Numbered from the stretch's first letter, positions 51,478 to 61,944 are shown. The stretch: 64,000 bases of DNA from a bacterium BMS3Bbin08 (GCA_002897775.1 BDTR01000029.1:67001-131000), one strand, 5' to 3'. Numbers and translations: made by a program. The notes: generated by a model not told the origin, from the letters alone.

Positions 51478-54400
51478 AAATTTCCAATATCCAAACTCCA
51501 AACTTCAAACTTTTTATTGTCTGTGCTCTGCTTGCCCGCCGGTTTGTTTGGCATGGTAGAGGGTGTTCTGCTCGCCACGTGGCGAACCTGTCCCGATACG
51601 AACCTGTCCCGATACGTAGTTTTTCGGGAGTTTTTCAGAAGCTTTTCGCGGTGCTCTGTGTTCTGACTTCTGTGTTCTGTGTTCTGTCTCTTTCCGCTCC
51701 GGCTCATGCCTCAATAGAGAACAGCTCATCTCAGGCTGTTTCCAGAAGCACTGCCGGAACAGAAAGTTCCATAAGCTCTCAGAACGGCATGGGAGATTTG
51801 CAGCCAATAAGCCCTGAGCCTGCCGCGATATCCCAAGAAGTCAGGTCCGAAGACCCGGCCATATCTTCAGACGAATCAGCAGACACTGATAAAGCCGCTG
51901 AGAAATCCCCTGAAACCAGACTTGCACAGGCAGAGACCTCTACAGACGAGGAAACATCAAATGAAGAAACAACTGCTCAGAGCTCTTCTGTCTCTGCCGT
52001 ATCCGCAGAGGAGATCACACCTCCAACAGCATCATCCGGAGGTCCTTTCTCATCAGTTCAGATGGTTCCCCAGGTTAATACAGGCACAGCGGCAACAGGC
52101 ATTCCAATAGAAGTGCCTCCCGGCAGAAAAGACATGGCGCCCCGGCTTTCACTTAATTATAGTTCTTCACAGTCAAATGGATGGTTGGGCGTGGGTTGGA
52201 TGCTTGATCTCGGGGCAATTCAAAGAGAAACAAAAAGGGGGGTAAATTACGGCGTAAATGACTATGTATTTGTAATAAACAGCTCCCGTTCCGAGCTTGT
52301 GTTTAGAGCAGACTGGGGATTCAACTATTATGGAGCAAAGATAGAAGGAGAGTTTTCAAAATACTACTATAACAATATTACAGGCGGCTGGGAGGTAACA
52401 TCAAAGAATGGAACAAAATATTACTTCGGAAGCACTTCGGCCTCAAGGCAGTATGATCCTGATAATGCTAACACTATTTTCAAATGGTCTTTAGACAGGG
52501 TTGAGGATACGAACGGGAACTACATGGAGATATATTACCAGAAATACGATAATCAGATATATCTTGATGAAATCAAATACACAGGCAGCAACGCTGGACT
52601 GACCCCGGCCAATTCAGTAAAATTCTATCTTGAGCCGAGGACAGACGCCTATGAGGTTTACACCACGCATTTTTCAGTAAAAACAGCCTATCGTTTAAAG
52701 ACCATAGAGGTCTATGGCAATGGAGAGCTGGCAAGGACATATGAATTAAACTACACCTACAGCCCAAGTACAAATCGTTCCCTGCTTACCTCTGCAACCC
52801 TGTATGGAAGCGATGGAAACCCGCTTCCTTCAGTTTCATTTACTTACTCAGAAACAAATCAGGGGTTTAATGGTGAAGAGATACAGTGGGACACTTTACA
52901 AGGTAATTTTTCTTTTCAATACGTAAGGTGGCGTAAAGATGACATCTTTGACATGAACAGAGACGCCCTGCCTGACAGAGTATCAAATTATATAGCAGGT
53001 CAGAGCTATAGCGATATAGGAACGTATTTAAATACAGGCAATGGTTTTAGCAATGAGGCGGAAATGACCGGTTTAACAGGTTTCATAAGAGATTCCAACA
53101 CAGATGGCACAACAAAGGACTTTATAGACATGAATGGAGACGGCCTGCCTGACAGGGTAACTTCTGGTTGCGGCTCATATTGCCTGAATGTATATCTAAA
53201 CACAGAAAGTGGGTTTGGTTCCGTTATTGAGTGGTACACTCCATTTATTAACAGCAATTGGGAGCAATATGTAAGGAACTCTGATTCTGATATTAATTCT
53301 GATACCGGCAGCGTATATCAGGATATTATAGACATGAACGGAGACGGCCTACCTGACAGGGTAACGAGCAACCCTGACCGCAGCGCTGTAAATTATCTTC
53401 TTGTGTATCTGAACACAGGCAGTGGTTTTAAGGATAGAGCTATAACATGGTACACCCCCATTATAAACAGTAACTGGGAACAGGATGTAATTAACAGTAA
53501 TTTTAAAGGCAGCGTATATCAGGGTATCATAGACATGAACGGAGACGGCCTGCCTGACAGGGTAACGAGCAACCCTGACCGCAGCGCTGTAAATTATCTT
53601 CTTGTGTATCTGAACACAGGCAGTGGTTTTAGTGATACAGCTATAACGTGGAACACCCCCATTGTAAACAGTAACTGGAAGCAGGATGTAATAAACTCTA
53701 ATTATAATGGCACATATCAGGGTATCATAGACATGAATAGAGACGGTCTGCCCGACAGGGTAACCAGAGGTGGAGCAGATTATCTGAATGTATATCTGAA
53801 CACAGGCAGTGGTTTTAAGGATACAGCTATAACGTGGTACACCCCCATTGTAAACAGTAACTGGGAACAATATGTAATAACCAGTGATATATTAATAGGC
53901 GATGGATATGCAATAAAACAAAATATCCTCGATATAAACGGGGACGGCCTGCCTGACAGGGTAACAAGCCCTGCTGACAGACAGGGAGATTATCTCTGGG
54001 TATATCCTTCTGTTGGTCCTTTCCCCGACTTTTTAATAAACATAGACAATGGCCTTGGCGGAACAACAGAAATCGAATACACCCTTTCAACGCAGTATGA
54101 CAACACATATCTGCCGTTTGTCAAGCAGACGGTTTCCTCGGTAACAGTAAAAGACGGAAAAGGCAGCTCATCAACCACAACCTTTGAATATTCAGGCGGC
54201 TATTACAGCGTAGATGAAAAAGAATTCAGGGGCTTTGAATACGTAAAGAGCGTAGCGCCCAACGGCGCCTCTACAGAGACATGGTTTAAACAGGACGATA
54301 TATTCAAAGGACTCATGGAAGACCAGATTATCAAAGACCCTTCAGACAACATCTATACATGGATTGAGAACACCTATAAATCAGGAGCTCTTTTTACAGG

Positions 54401-57400
54401 AGTTGATTACCCTTATCTCGCTCAAAAGAATGATTACATATATGACGGTGATAACAGTTCAGATCCCAGGCACATAATAAACTCGTTTACCTATGACGAT
54501 TTTGGCAATGTCACGAGCAAATACTATGGAGAAGACCCTCTTAAAGGAGATGAAAGAATCGAATACACACAATACTACTATGACACAGCCAACTGGATAG
54601 TATCCCTTCCATCAACAAAATACGTAATAGACAGCAGTGCCGCGATAAAAGCTCAGATATGGTACACATACTATGACAATACAGTCAATCTATGGACAAA
54701 GACCGGATGGCTCAGTGGAGGAACAAATCCGGTAACGACCTATACATACGACGCTTATGGCAATGTGAAGACAGTCACAGACCCTGAAAATAATCCTCCT
54801 ACAGTAATAACTTATGATTCAGCTACACATACGTATCCGGTGACAATGCAGAATCCAGCAGGCAATGCAGTTCAAATGACGTATAACATGAAGTACGGCA
54901 AGCTCTGGACCAGTACAGACCATAATGGCAATACAATCACATATGACTACGACGAATTCGGCAGGCTTGTGAAAGTAACAAACCCCTCTCCTTACGGAAT
55001 AACCGAATACCTCTATCAAAACTATGGTGACCCTTACAATCAAAAAGTAAGAGAAGAGGCAAAAGACCGGAGTGGAACGCTTATGCTCTTTAAGGAGACA
55101 TATTTTGACGGACTTGGCAGGACAACGTCTGAAAAACAGGGGGGGCCTGCTGCCGCGACCATAATTGCGGATACAGAATATAATAACAAGGGACTCGCAT
55201 ATAAAAAATCCCTCCCCTATTACAGCGGAGACCCCGTCTATAAGACAACCTACACCTATGACCCTGTGGACAGGCTCATACAAACACTGAATCCCGACGG
55301 TACATCATCATCAATAAGCTATGAAAGAGGCAGGATTACATACATAGACGCCAACGGGCATAAAAAAGCTGCTGAAAAAGATATATATGAAAGGATTGTC
55401 AAAATCGAAGAACACTCGGGTGGATATCCCTCAAATACCCTTTACGCGGAAACTGCATACAGCTATGATGCATTGGGCAACCTGACCTATGTAAGGGATG
55501 AATACGGCAATGAGACCATTATAACCTATGACACATTATCAAGAAAGATATCAATGGATGACCCTGACATGGGATACTGGGAATATGATTACGATGCCAA
55601 CGGTAATCTGATATGGCAAAAAGACGCCAAACTTCAGGAGATAACATTTGAGTACGACGAACTGGACAGGGTCATAAAGAAAATTTATCCTGACGCGGCA
55701 TTTATAGAGTATAAATATGATGAAGCCTTTTCCACGAACTCAACAGGCAGGCTTACGACATTAACAGACCTGTCAGGAACAACAAAGCACTATTATGACG
55801 AAGCCGGACAGATTAATAAGACAGTCAAGACAATTGACGGGACTGACTACACAACACAGACCCTGTACGATGCATTAGGAAGGGTTGAAAAGCTCATATA
55901 TCCTGACAGCGCGGAGGTTGATTACACATATGACGGAAATGGGAATATACAGGAGATCAGATCAGGCGCTCAGGCTTATGTAACTTACAACAGCTACACA
56001 GCCATTGGTCAGCCGTTAGATGTAGCTTACGGCAACGGAGTAACCACAATATACCAGTACTATCCTGAGAACAACCGCCTGTTCTCAATAACAACAAACA
56101 GCCCATCCTTGGGCGGGCTTATGAATCTTGCATACTACTATGACAACGTTGGAAACATAACAAAAATAGATGACCTGATAGACAGCAATAAGACAAGGGA
56201 CTATGTATACGACGACTTTGACAGGCTCGTAGAAGCTGACAGCCCGTCTTATGCAGGCAAACTCATATACCAGTATGATAAAATCGGTAATATGACTTAT
56301 AACTGCAGATATGGGTATTATGAATACGATTCAGACCATCCACATGCAGTAAAAAGAATCGTAAAAAACCAGCAGATAATAGAGCAATACGAATACGATG
56401 CCAACGGCAACATGATAACAGGCGCCGGCAGGACATTTACCTATGATTATGACAACATGCCGACAAGTATTTCATACAATTCAGCGGCAACCATCTCTGT
56501 ATATGACGCCTATGGCATGAGAGTCAAAAAAGTAACCCCTGTATCAACAACCACTTACATAGGGCAGATATATGAATGTGAAGATGGTGAATGTACAAAA
56601 TACGTCTTCGCTGGAATCCAGAGAATAGCAACCATAAAAAGCACAGACACATATTACTCTCATACAGACCATCTTGGAAGCGCGACTGTATTAACAGACA
56701 GCTCATCAAATGTAGCTCAGGACATTTACTATTATCCCTATGGTGAGATAAAAACCTCTACCGGCACAATAGATGTAAGGCACAAGTATACAGACAAAGA
56801 ATGGGATGCTGAAACAGGGCTGTACTACTTTGGTGCAAGATACTATGACCCGAAACTTGCTAAATTCATAAGCGCGGATACAATAGTGCCATTACCTTTC
56901 TATCCGCAAACCTTTAATAGATATGCATATACTAATAACAACCCGATAGTACTAAGGGATCTGGACGGGCATTGTTTCTTTCTTACGACACCTGCGGCAT
57001 CAGATTCCGGCACTACTTTTTATCCCACAAACACAACAGGAACAGTTCAAACCGGGATAGATAATTCCTTAGGCCTGAACGGTTCCAATATGAAAAACGA
57101 CCAAATAAATAATCAAGATAATAATCAAACGCCAGGCAAAGGAGCATTACCGGGCGATAGTGGAGGGGGCGGTCAAACATCTCCGCCGGCAGTTTTAGGG
57201 GGTGGGGGAGAACGTAGTACTCTAACAGAAACTTCAGATATTATGGGAGAAACGGGCAATACCAAAACAGATACATCTGGAGGAGAGGTTATAATTGCAG
57301 GGCAGCATCCTAAAGTGCCAATGAAACAGTTTGAGAAAATGAATCAACCTAAATTAAATGAAATGAGAGGCTTGAAAAATCCTGCTCCAAGAATTATACC

Positions 57401-57614
57401 TAAAAATATTAAACCTGGTGTTCCTAATAATTTGCCCGGCCAAGGAATACCTCTCGGCTCAAGAACAAGCACGTGGGGAAGATTATGGACTGGTATGCTA
57501 AATTTAATAGGCGTATTTAATAGTCCTTTGCCGCCTGTAATCATGATAGCGCCAGTGCCAGGGGTCTATATGAATAGACAGCAGTATATGCGTATACGAC
57601 CACCAGAGGCATAA
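51471..57614 (+). CDS. Giant RHS/YD-repeat protein with FG-GAP-like repeats and variable C-terminus
   Basis: 2047 residues from the ATG at 51471, which follows GGAGGCATCT. After a signal peptide (the first 80 residues include translated dispersed repeat) there is a Ser/Thr-rich linker, an SpvB-like start (GTAATGIPIEVPPGRKDMAP), six FG-GAP-like repeats (IDMNGDGLPDRVTS), about twenty YD repeats (YDALGNLTYVRDEYGN), then the RHS core DHLGSATVLTD through YYFGARYYDPKLAKFISADT. Past NNPIVLRDLDGH begins a 200-residue tail with no recognised toxin fold. RHS shells encase such tips. Export would be by the general route, not a T6SS, as a signal peptide is present. Confidence 0.85.
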   Translation: MLKISNIQTPNFKLFIVCALLARRFVWHGRGCSARHVANLSRYEPVPIRSFSGVFQKLFAVLCVLTSVFCVLSLSAPAHASIENSSSQAVSRSTAGTESSISSQNGMGDLQPISPEPAAISQEVRSEDPAISSDESADTDKAAEKSPETRLAQAETSTDEETSNEETTAQSSSVSAVSAEEITPPTASSGGPFSSVQMVPQVNTGTAATGIPIEVPPGRKDMAPRLSLNYSSSQSNGWLGVGWMLDLGAIQRETKRGVNYGVNDYVFVINSSRSELVFRADWGFNYYGAKIEGEFSKYYYNNITGGWEVTSKNGTKYYFGSTSASRQYDPDNANTIFKWSLDRVEDTNGNYMEIYYQKYDNQIYLDEIKYTGSNAGLTPANSVKFYLEPRTDAYEVYTTHFSVKTAYRLKTIEVYGNGELARTYELNYTYSPSTNRSLLTSATLYGSDGNPLPSVSFTYSETNQGFNGEEIQWDTLQGNFSFQYVRWRKDDIFDMNRDALPDRVSNYIAGQSYSDIGTYLNTGNGFSNEAEMTGLTGFIRDSNTDGTTKDFIDMNGDGLPDRVTSGCGSYCLNVYLNTESGFGSVIEWYTPFINSNWEQYVRNSDSDINSDTGSVYQDIIDMNGDGLPDRVTSNPDRSAVNYLLVYLNTGSGFKDRAITWYTPIINSNWEQDVINSNFKGSVYQGIIDMNGDGLPDRVTSNPDRSAVNYLLVYLNTGSGFSDTAITWNTPIVNSNWKQDVINSNYNGTYQGIIDMNRDGLPDRVTRGGADYLNVYLNTGSGFKDTAITWYTPIVNSNWEQYVITSDILIGDGYAIKQNILDINGDGLPDRVTSPADRQGDYLWVYPSVGPFPDFLINIDNGLGGTTEIEYTLSTQYDNTYLPFVKQTVSSVTVKDGKGSSSTTTFEYSGGYYSVDEKEFRGFEYVKSVAPNGASTETWFKQDDIFKGLMEDQIIKDPSDNIYTWIENTYKSGALFTGVDYPYLAQKNDYIYDGDNSSDPRHIINSFTYDDFGNVTSKYYGEDPLKGDERIEYTQYYYDTANWIVSLPSTKYVIDSSAAIKAQIWYTYYDNTVNLWTKTGWLSGGTNPVTTYTYDAYGNVKTVTDPENNPPTVITYDSATHTYPVTMQNPAGNAVQMTYNMKYGKLWTSTDHNGNTITYDYDEFGRLVKVTNPSPYGITEYLYQNYGDPYNQKVREEAKDRSGTLMLFKETYFDGLGRTTSEKQGGPAAATIIADTEYNNKGLAYKKSLPYYSGDPVYKTTYTYDPVDRLIQTLNPDGTSSSISYERGRITYIDANGHKKAAEKDIYERIVKIEEHSGGYPSNTLYAETAYSYDALGNLTYVRDEYGNETIITYDTLSRKISMDDPDMGYWEYDYDANGNLIWQKDAKLQEITFEYDELDRVIKKIYPDAAFIEYKYDEAFSTNSTGRLTTLTDLSGTTKHYYDEAGQINKTVKTIDGTDYTTQTLYDALGRVEKLIYPDSAEVDYTYDGNGNIQEIRSGAQAYVTYNSYTAIGQPLDVAYGNGVTTIYQYYPENNRLFSITTNSPSLGGLMNLAYYYDNVGNITKIDDLIDSNKTRDYVYDDFDRLVEADSPSYAGKLIYQYDKIGNMTYNCRYGYYEYDSDHPHAVKRIVKNQQIIEQYEYDANGNMITGAGRTFTYDYDNMPTSISYNSAATISVYDAYGMRVKKVTPVSTTTYIGQIYECEDGECTKYVFAGIQRIATIKSTDTYYSHTDHLGSATVLTDSSSNVAQDIYYYPYGEIKTSTGTIDVRHKYTDKEWDAETGLYYFGARYYDPKLAKFISADTIVPLPFYPQTFNRYAYTNNNPIVLRDLDGHCFFLTTPAASDSGTTFYPTNTTGTVQTGIDNSLGLNGSNMKNDQINNQDNNQTPGKGALPGDSGGGGQTSPPAVLGGGGERSTLTETSDIMGETGNTKTDTSGGEVIIAGQHPKVPMKQFEKMNQPKLNEMRGLKNPAPRIIPKNIKPGVPNNLPGQGIPLGSRTSTWGRLWTGMLNLIGVFNSPLPPVIMIAPVPGVYMNRQQYMRIRPPEA

Positions 57615-57640
57615 ATATCTTTTAAAAGTTGATTTTTTAC

Positions 57641-59146
57641 ATGAAGAAACCACTGACTAAAACGTTTAAGATGGAACAAGCTGAAATTGAGATAGTAACT
57701 CACACTCAAAAATATAAACCCTACGAAATTGAAAAGAATATTATCGAATATCTTTATAAAGTACCTAAGAGAGATTTGAAAGGAATTAGCAAAATAAATA
57801 TCTATGATGATTGTCCCGACTATTTTCCTGAGAATATAGCCGGTAGTTATTATCCGAGAGAATTAAAAGGAAAAGCTGAAATAGACATTTATCTTTATCA
57901 CGCTCTACCATATATGTTAGTTGATGAACTTTTAGCTCGGTTTCGGAATAAATTATTCCTTCTCTTGTTTGGAAAAGTTTTTATAGCATATCATCTATTC
58001 CACGAAATCGGTTACCACAAATACACTGAGATTTTTCCGAAGCTATATAAACATAAAGACAAAGAGGAATCTGATAAAGATGCTGTAGACTATTCAAATA
58101 AACTTTTAGGGAATGTTTTCCCTTTTAGAATGAGATATTATAATTTTTTTAATATACTTTATAAGTTTTTATATAGAGAAAGAATAAAAAAGGCTGAAAA
58201 AATCAGATCAAAACCACGAGCTTTAACTCCAGAATATTATGATGCTCAAAGTGAAACATATTTACGATTAAAAGAATATGAAAAGGCAGTAATTGAATTT
58301 ACTAAACTGATTGAGCTTAATCCAAATTATCCCAATGCATATTTTAATAGAGGCTTCGCAAATGCGAACTTAGGGAAAAGGAAGGAAGCAGTAGAGGATT
58401 ATACAAAGGCTATTGACTTAAATCCTGATGATCCCATAGTTTATTACAATAGAGGCATTTCATATCATGAAATGAAGGAATGGAGAGAAGCGATTGATGA
58501 TTATACACAAGCAATAAACCTTAAACATCCTAATGCTGTGGATATTTATAGAGGTAGAGCATACTGTTATAGTGAAACAGGAGATTATCAGAAATCAATA
58601 AAGGATTTCACAAATGTAATTAATATAGATCTTGCCAATGCTGATGCCTATTATGATAGAGGTTATGTATATGCTATGAGAGGAAAATACGAAGAAGCTA
58701 TAAACGATCTCACAAAAGCAATAAATCTAAATCCTAAAAATGTTGATGCATATAAATTTAGAGGTACTTTATATAATAAAAAGGGACAACATGACAAAGC
58801 AATAAAGGACTTTACGCAGGCAATTAATTTAAATACTCAATATGTAGAAACTTATTTTGAGAGGGGATGGTGCTATTATCAGAAAGGAGATTATGAAAAT
58901 GCCATAAACGATTATACCAGTGCACTCAACCTTAACCCTGATTATACACAGGTTTATTACAATTTAGCAGGTATTTACTCTATTCTTAAAGAAGAAGAGA
59001 AGGCGTGTAAATTCTTAAAAAAAGCAGTAAGCAAAGGATTCTCAGATTTTGAACATATGAAGAAAGACCCTGATTTTATTAACATAAAAGAAAATGAATG
59101 TTATCGGGAAATAATAAAAAGCAGGGCTAAGAGCAAGATACTATGA
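57641..59146 (+). CDS. TPR protein with HEIGxH-containing N-terminal domain
   Basis: 501 residues from the ATG at 57641. The N-terminal 190 residues include AYHLFHEIGYHKYTEIF, resembling a zinc peptidase helix although HExxH is replaced by HEIGYH. Residues 205-490 are about eight TPR repeats (YYNRGISYHEMKEWREAIDD). It follows the RHS gene at 26 bp, where immunity genes are usually placed, and its last codons merge into a displaced RHS core. AT-rich codon use differs from the RHS gene, which hints at separate origin. Confidence 0.72.
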   Translation: MKKPLTKTFKMEQAEIEIVTHTQKYKPYEIEKNIIEYLYKVPKRDLKGISKINIYDDCPDYFPENIAGSYYPRELKGKAEIDIYLYHALPYMLVDELLARFRNKLFLLLFGKVFIAYHLFHEIGYHKYTEIFPKLYKHKDKEESDKDAVDYSNKLLGNVFPFRMRYYNFFNILYKFLYRERIKKAEKIRSKPRALTPEYYDAQSETYLRLKEYEKAVIEFTKLIELNPNYPNAYFNRGFANANLGKRKEAVEDYTKAIDLNPDDPIVYYNRGISYHEMKEWREAIDDYTQAINLKHPNAVDIYRGRAYCYSETGDYQKSIKDFTNVINIDLANADAYYDRGYVYAMRGKYEEAINDLTKAINLNPKNVDAYKFRGTLYNKKGQHDKAIKDFTQAINLNTQYVETYFERGWCYYQKGDYENAINDYTSALNLNPDYTQVYYNLAGIYSILKEEEKACKFLKKAVSKGFSDFEHMKKDPDFINIKENECYREIIKSRAKSKIL

Positions 59147-59981
59147 CCCGAAATTAGCCAAGTTTATTAGTGCTGACCCTATTGTGCCGTCGCCATTTTA
59201 CCCACAGACACTAAACCGTTACTCTTATGCCTACAATAATCCGATAGTTGTGAGAGACCTTAATGGAAATTGCGGAATCCTTGGGACTATAGTGTCATTT
59301 GTAGGGAGTATTCTTCAGGGTGCAGTTAACATTGTTGTAACCATTGTAGGTGCAGTAGCAACTGGAGTAGGATATGCTGCCAATGCTATTGCTACTGGTG
59401 CAAAGGCAATAGGTACTGCTGTTGCTAAAGCAGGAACAGTAATAGGAGGAGCACTATATACAGCCTTCCAGGGTGGAGGTGACGGGAAAAAGGCAGGTAT
59501 GAGTAAAGGAGGAAAGGGGTCTGATATTAGTGGCAATAAAATGTATGCCAGCAATGATGAAGCACAGGTTTGGGATGATTTTTTTAGCGACTCCCCTGAC
59601 CAACGCCAAAAAGAGTATTTCGGTGAACCTTATAACGGGAAATTATTAGAAAAGGAGTGGAGAAAGGAGAGTGAGGGAAAAATTAGTGGTGGCTTAGGAG
59701 AATTGAATATTCCAAAAAATATATTAGCTTTATTAGGCTTATCTAAAGTCGTAAAATATGATATCGAGCAAGAATATGGAAAGTTCGAAATGAAAATGGC
59801 TGCAGGGCTTGTTACTAGAAATGACGCTGGCAAGATAACTGACATTATACCGTTACTCCCGACAGTGGTCGGTACACAATGGAAACCCCTTGGTAATTAT
59901 ACGATAAGCAATATGAAGGGTGGTGGTATAAACCCGAGTATTGGCTGGGGATTTTGGAGTATTGATTTGCCTGTGGAATAA
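59127..59981 (+). pseudogene. Displaced RHS core plus alternative C-terminal tip (orphan rhs-CT)
   Basis: The frame RARYYDPKLAKFISADPIVP then NRYSYAYNNPIVVRDLNG repeats the core end of the big RHS protein, then diverges to a new 240-residue tail: a hydrophobic stretch (GTIVSFVGSILQGAVNIVV) followed by a soluble part ending WGFWSIDLPVE. There is no start codon of its own; the frame begins inside the last codons of the TPR gene. This is the standard structure of an orphan toxin module waiting for recombination into the main rhs gene. Confidence 0.74.
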
Positions 59982-60090
59982 ACATGATCTATTTTAAATC
60001 TTTGAACTTAAAGTGAGTCGCGTATAGTCTATGAAAAGATTTGTATTTAAGTAATGGAACATTTTATAGTTATTCAAATAACTTCAACAA

Positions 60091-60225
60091 ATGGCTAAGA
60101 AAAAAATTATATTTTTATTGTTAATAGGTTTTATTGTTTCGCTTTTATTTAATCTCTGGGGTCAAATCTTTGATCTTGACAAAACTGTCACAATGAAAGA
60201 TTTGACCCCGAAAACGGGAATTTAA
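60091..60225 (+). pseudogene. Start of a small membrane protein, cut by a palindromic element
   Basis: MAKKKIIFLLLIGFIVSLLF then NLW is followed by translated element sequence and a stop (44 codons). The native part, a single membrane helix, sits directly after the orphan RHS tip, the normal place of its immunity gene. The frame is interrupted at 60157 by the 52-bp element. Confidence 0.55.
60158..60209. mobile_element. 52-bp solo palindromic element related to RAYT element 2
   Basis: Left arm 60158-60181 (GGGGTCAAATCTTT...CTTGACA) and right arm 60186-60209 are separated by AAAC. They match the left end (62283-62306) and right end (63308-63331) of the transposase element at 62335: the left arm differs at one base and the right arm is identical. 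It is in effect that element with its gene deleted, a non-autonomous derivative that can fold into a 14-bp-stem hairpin. Confidence 0.85.
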
Positions 60226-60328
60226 TTTCCAAAACAGACGCAAAGAGTGTAATAACGACCTATGTTTACGACGCTCTGAATCGTCTTACCGAACTCCGAA
60301 CTCCGAACTCCGAACTTACAACTTATGA
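60210..60328 (+). pseudogene. RHS YD-repeat fragment
   Basis: Immediately after the 52-bp element the frame reads ENGNLISKTDAKSVITTYVY then DALNRLTELRTPNSE and TYDR, a typical YD repeat (GNLxxxTDAxG-TTYxYDALNRL). It is bounded on the other side by the IS3 end. A short tandem CCGAACTCCGAACTCCGAAC tract lies within. It shows a second RHS gene once existed here. Confidence 0.7.
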
Positions 60329-60388
60329 CAGAGGTGGCCGGGTTTGTTTGGACAGGCTGAATCGATTTATAAGTGATAAGCTGCCAGT

Positions 60389-61219
60389 TCATACCGCTAC
60401 CTGCTTTTGAGGTAGTATACCCCAGTAAACATTATCCGGTGTCTTTCGGTCAAGGCTTTGATGCCTGCGCCTGCCGTTATAGAATTTAAAATAAGTTGTA
60501 AACCCCTCTCTGACAGCCGGAATAGAATCATATGCCTTCAAATACACGTCTTCATACTTAACGCTTCTCCAGAGCCGTTCGACAAACACATTGTCCAGCC
60601 AGCGACCCCTGCCGTCCATGCTGATCCTGATACCATGGGTATTGAGGATTCCCGTAAATGCCTCAGATGTGAATTGACTTCCCTGGTCGGTGTTGAATAT
60701 CTCCGGTGATCCGAATCTCCTGAGCGCCTCTTCAAGGGCCTCTGTGCAGAATGTAACATCCAGTGTGTTGGACAGTCTCCATGTCAGTACTTTCCGGCTT
60801 GCCCAATCCATGATCACTACAAGATAGCAGAATCCTTTTGCCATGGGCAGGTAAGTAATATCAGCGGCCCAGACCTGGTTGGCTCTCGTAATATCCATTC
60901 CTCTGAGTAAATACGGATATATTTTGTGTCCAGGGTGCGGCTTGGACAGCCGTGGTTTCTGGTATATAGCCTCTATGCCCATTTTCTTCATAAGGGTGCT
61001 TACATGCCCTCTGCCTATCTTGTATCCCTGATCCCGAAGTTCATCCCGAATGCTCCTGCTTCCATAAAACGGATATTTCAGGTGTATCTTATCAATGAGC
61101 TTCATGAGTTGCAGATCACGGGCATTAACCGGCACCGCCTTGTAGTACAGACTCGACCGGGAGAGTTCAAGTATCTCGCTTTGCTGGGTTAATGGCAACT
61201 TGTGGTCCCGGTCTATCAT
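60389..61219 (-). CDS. IS3-family transposase OrfB (DDE integrase)
   Basis: 276 residues. HTH_21-like start (LTQQSEILELSRSSLYYKA), YGSRSIRDELRDQGYKIGRG, then the rve integrase core with WAADITYLPMAKGFCYLVVI (first Asp), FNTDQGSQFT (second Asp) and WLDNVFVERLWRSVKYEDVY (Glu). All three catalytic residues are present and the length is normal. It starts in the ATGA overlap with OrfA. Confidence 0.92.
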   Translation of the reverse strand: MIDRDHKLPLTQQSEILELSRSSLYYKAVPVNARDLQLMKLIDKIHLKYPFYGSRSIRDELRDQGYKIGRGHVSTLMKKMGIEAIYQKPRLSKPHPGHKIYPYLLRGMDITRANQVWAADITYLPMAKGFCYLVVIMDWASRKVLTWRLSNTLDVTFCTEALEEALRRFGSPEIFNTDQGSQFTSEAFTGILNTHGIRISMDGRGRWLDNVFVERLWRSVKYEDVYLKAYDSIPAVREGFTTYFKFYNGRRRHQSLDRKTPDNVYWGILPQKQVAV

Positions 61220-61518
61220 CTCTTTGCGCTCGGCTCGCCTATTCGCCCGAGCGCGACTGCTAAAAAATCATTCTCCATTGCAAGCTGTCCAATCTTTGCA
61301 TGAAGTTCTTTAACGCTTACCCCTTCCTCTGTCTTTTTCTCTTTGGCAAATACTTCTTCTGCACTCTCCAATAGCTGTTTCTTCCATTTCGTGATCTGAT
61401 TGGGGTGTATCTGGAATTGCTCCGCCAGTTCTATAAGCGTTCGCTCTCCCTTTATCGCCTCCAATGCCACTTTTGCCTTGAATGCTGCCCCGTGGTTCCT
61501 TCTCGGTCTCTTTGCCAT
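61216..61518 (-). CDS. IS3-family transposase OrfA (HTH)
   Basis: 100 residues. RRNHGAAFKAKVALEAIKGE and LAEQFQIHPNQITKWKKQLL are the HTH_Tnp_1 domain, followed by a leucine-zipper-like helix (VKELHAKIGQLAMENDFL). Ends four bases into OrfB. A clear slippery heptamer for frameshifting was not seen at the overlap, so translational coupling is possible. Confidence 0.9.
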   Translation of the reverse strand: MAKRPRRNHGAAFKAKVALEAIKGERTLIELAEQFQIHPNQITKWKKQLLESAEEVFAKEKKTEEGVSVKELHAKIGQLAMENDFLAVALGRIGEPSAKR

Positions 61519-61680
61519 CTCTGCTGCTCCTTTCTGTCTTTTTCAGGGTAATCCGTGAATTTTGACTTCACCATTTGCCCTGTACGGGGCTTTCTCAGGA
61601 TGTCTCGATCTCTGATACCCCCGGTTTTAGTTTAGAGCAGCTTTATCACTTATGTCACTGTCCAGTTTTTCCAGACCACC

Positions 61681-61908
61681 TCTGAAGGGTATGCTCACGG
61701 TATAAGTATAAGTGCGGAAATTATTTTTTTAAACTTGTTAGTTTTGTTTATGATTGGGAGACCTGTATCTATGCCACTTTCAGAAGTACTAAACCGAGAA
61801 ATAATTATCACCCTTTTACCACTCATACCTATAGGTTTTTTATCAGGATATATAGGTGTAAAAATAAAAAAAGGGGTCAAAAAAGGAAGGATTACTGAAA
61901 GGGGCTAA
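61681..61908 (+). pseudogene. Fragment of a small membrane protein beside the IS end
   Basis: An open frame from the IS border reads EGYAHGISISAEIIFLNLLV, a membrane helix, PLSEVLNREIIITLL, a second helix, and ends KKGRITERG. No start codon with a ribosome binding site is present. It is probably the 3' part of a gene cut by the IS, perhaps another immunity-type protein of the RHS locus. Confidence 0.45.
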
Positions 61909-61944
61909 TGTGTGTCTACGGTCAGTCTTTCTTCATCTCCTTTC

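Larger units (their letters stand above)
60329..61684 (-). mobile_element. IS3-family insertion sequence
   Basis: Two overlapping transposase genes are flanked by inverted ends. CAGAGGTGG (60329-60337) is mirrored by CCACCTCTG (61676-61684), and both ends continue with GGACAG and ATAAGTGATAA(A)GCTGC. Length about 1.36 kb. No clear target duplication was found with these boundaries, so the exact ends remain approximate by a few bases. Confidence 0.8.

Noticed and set aside
53280-53960. Possible recent gene duplication in the RHS gene
   Set aside because: The near-identical 200-bp blocks encode consecutive FG-GAP-like repeats and are normal for such proteins.
60290-60316. Tandem CCGAACT repeat as a regulatory tract
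   Set aside because: Only about three units inside an RHS fragment; more likely chance or slippage.
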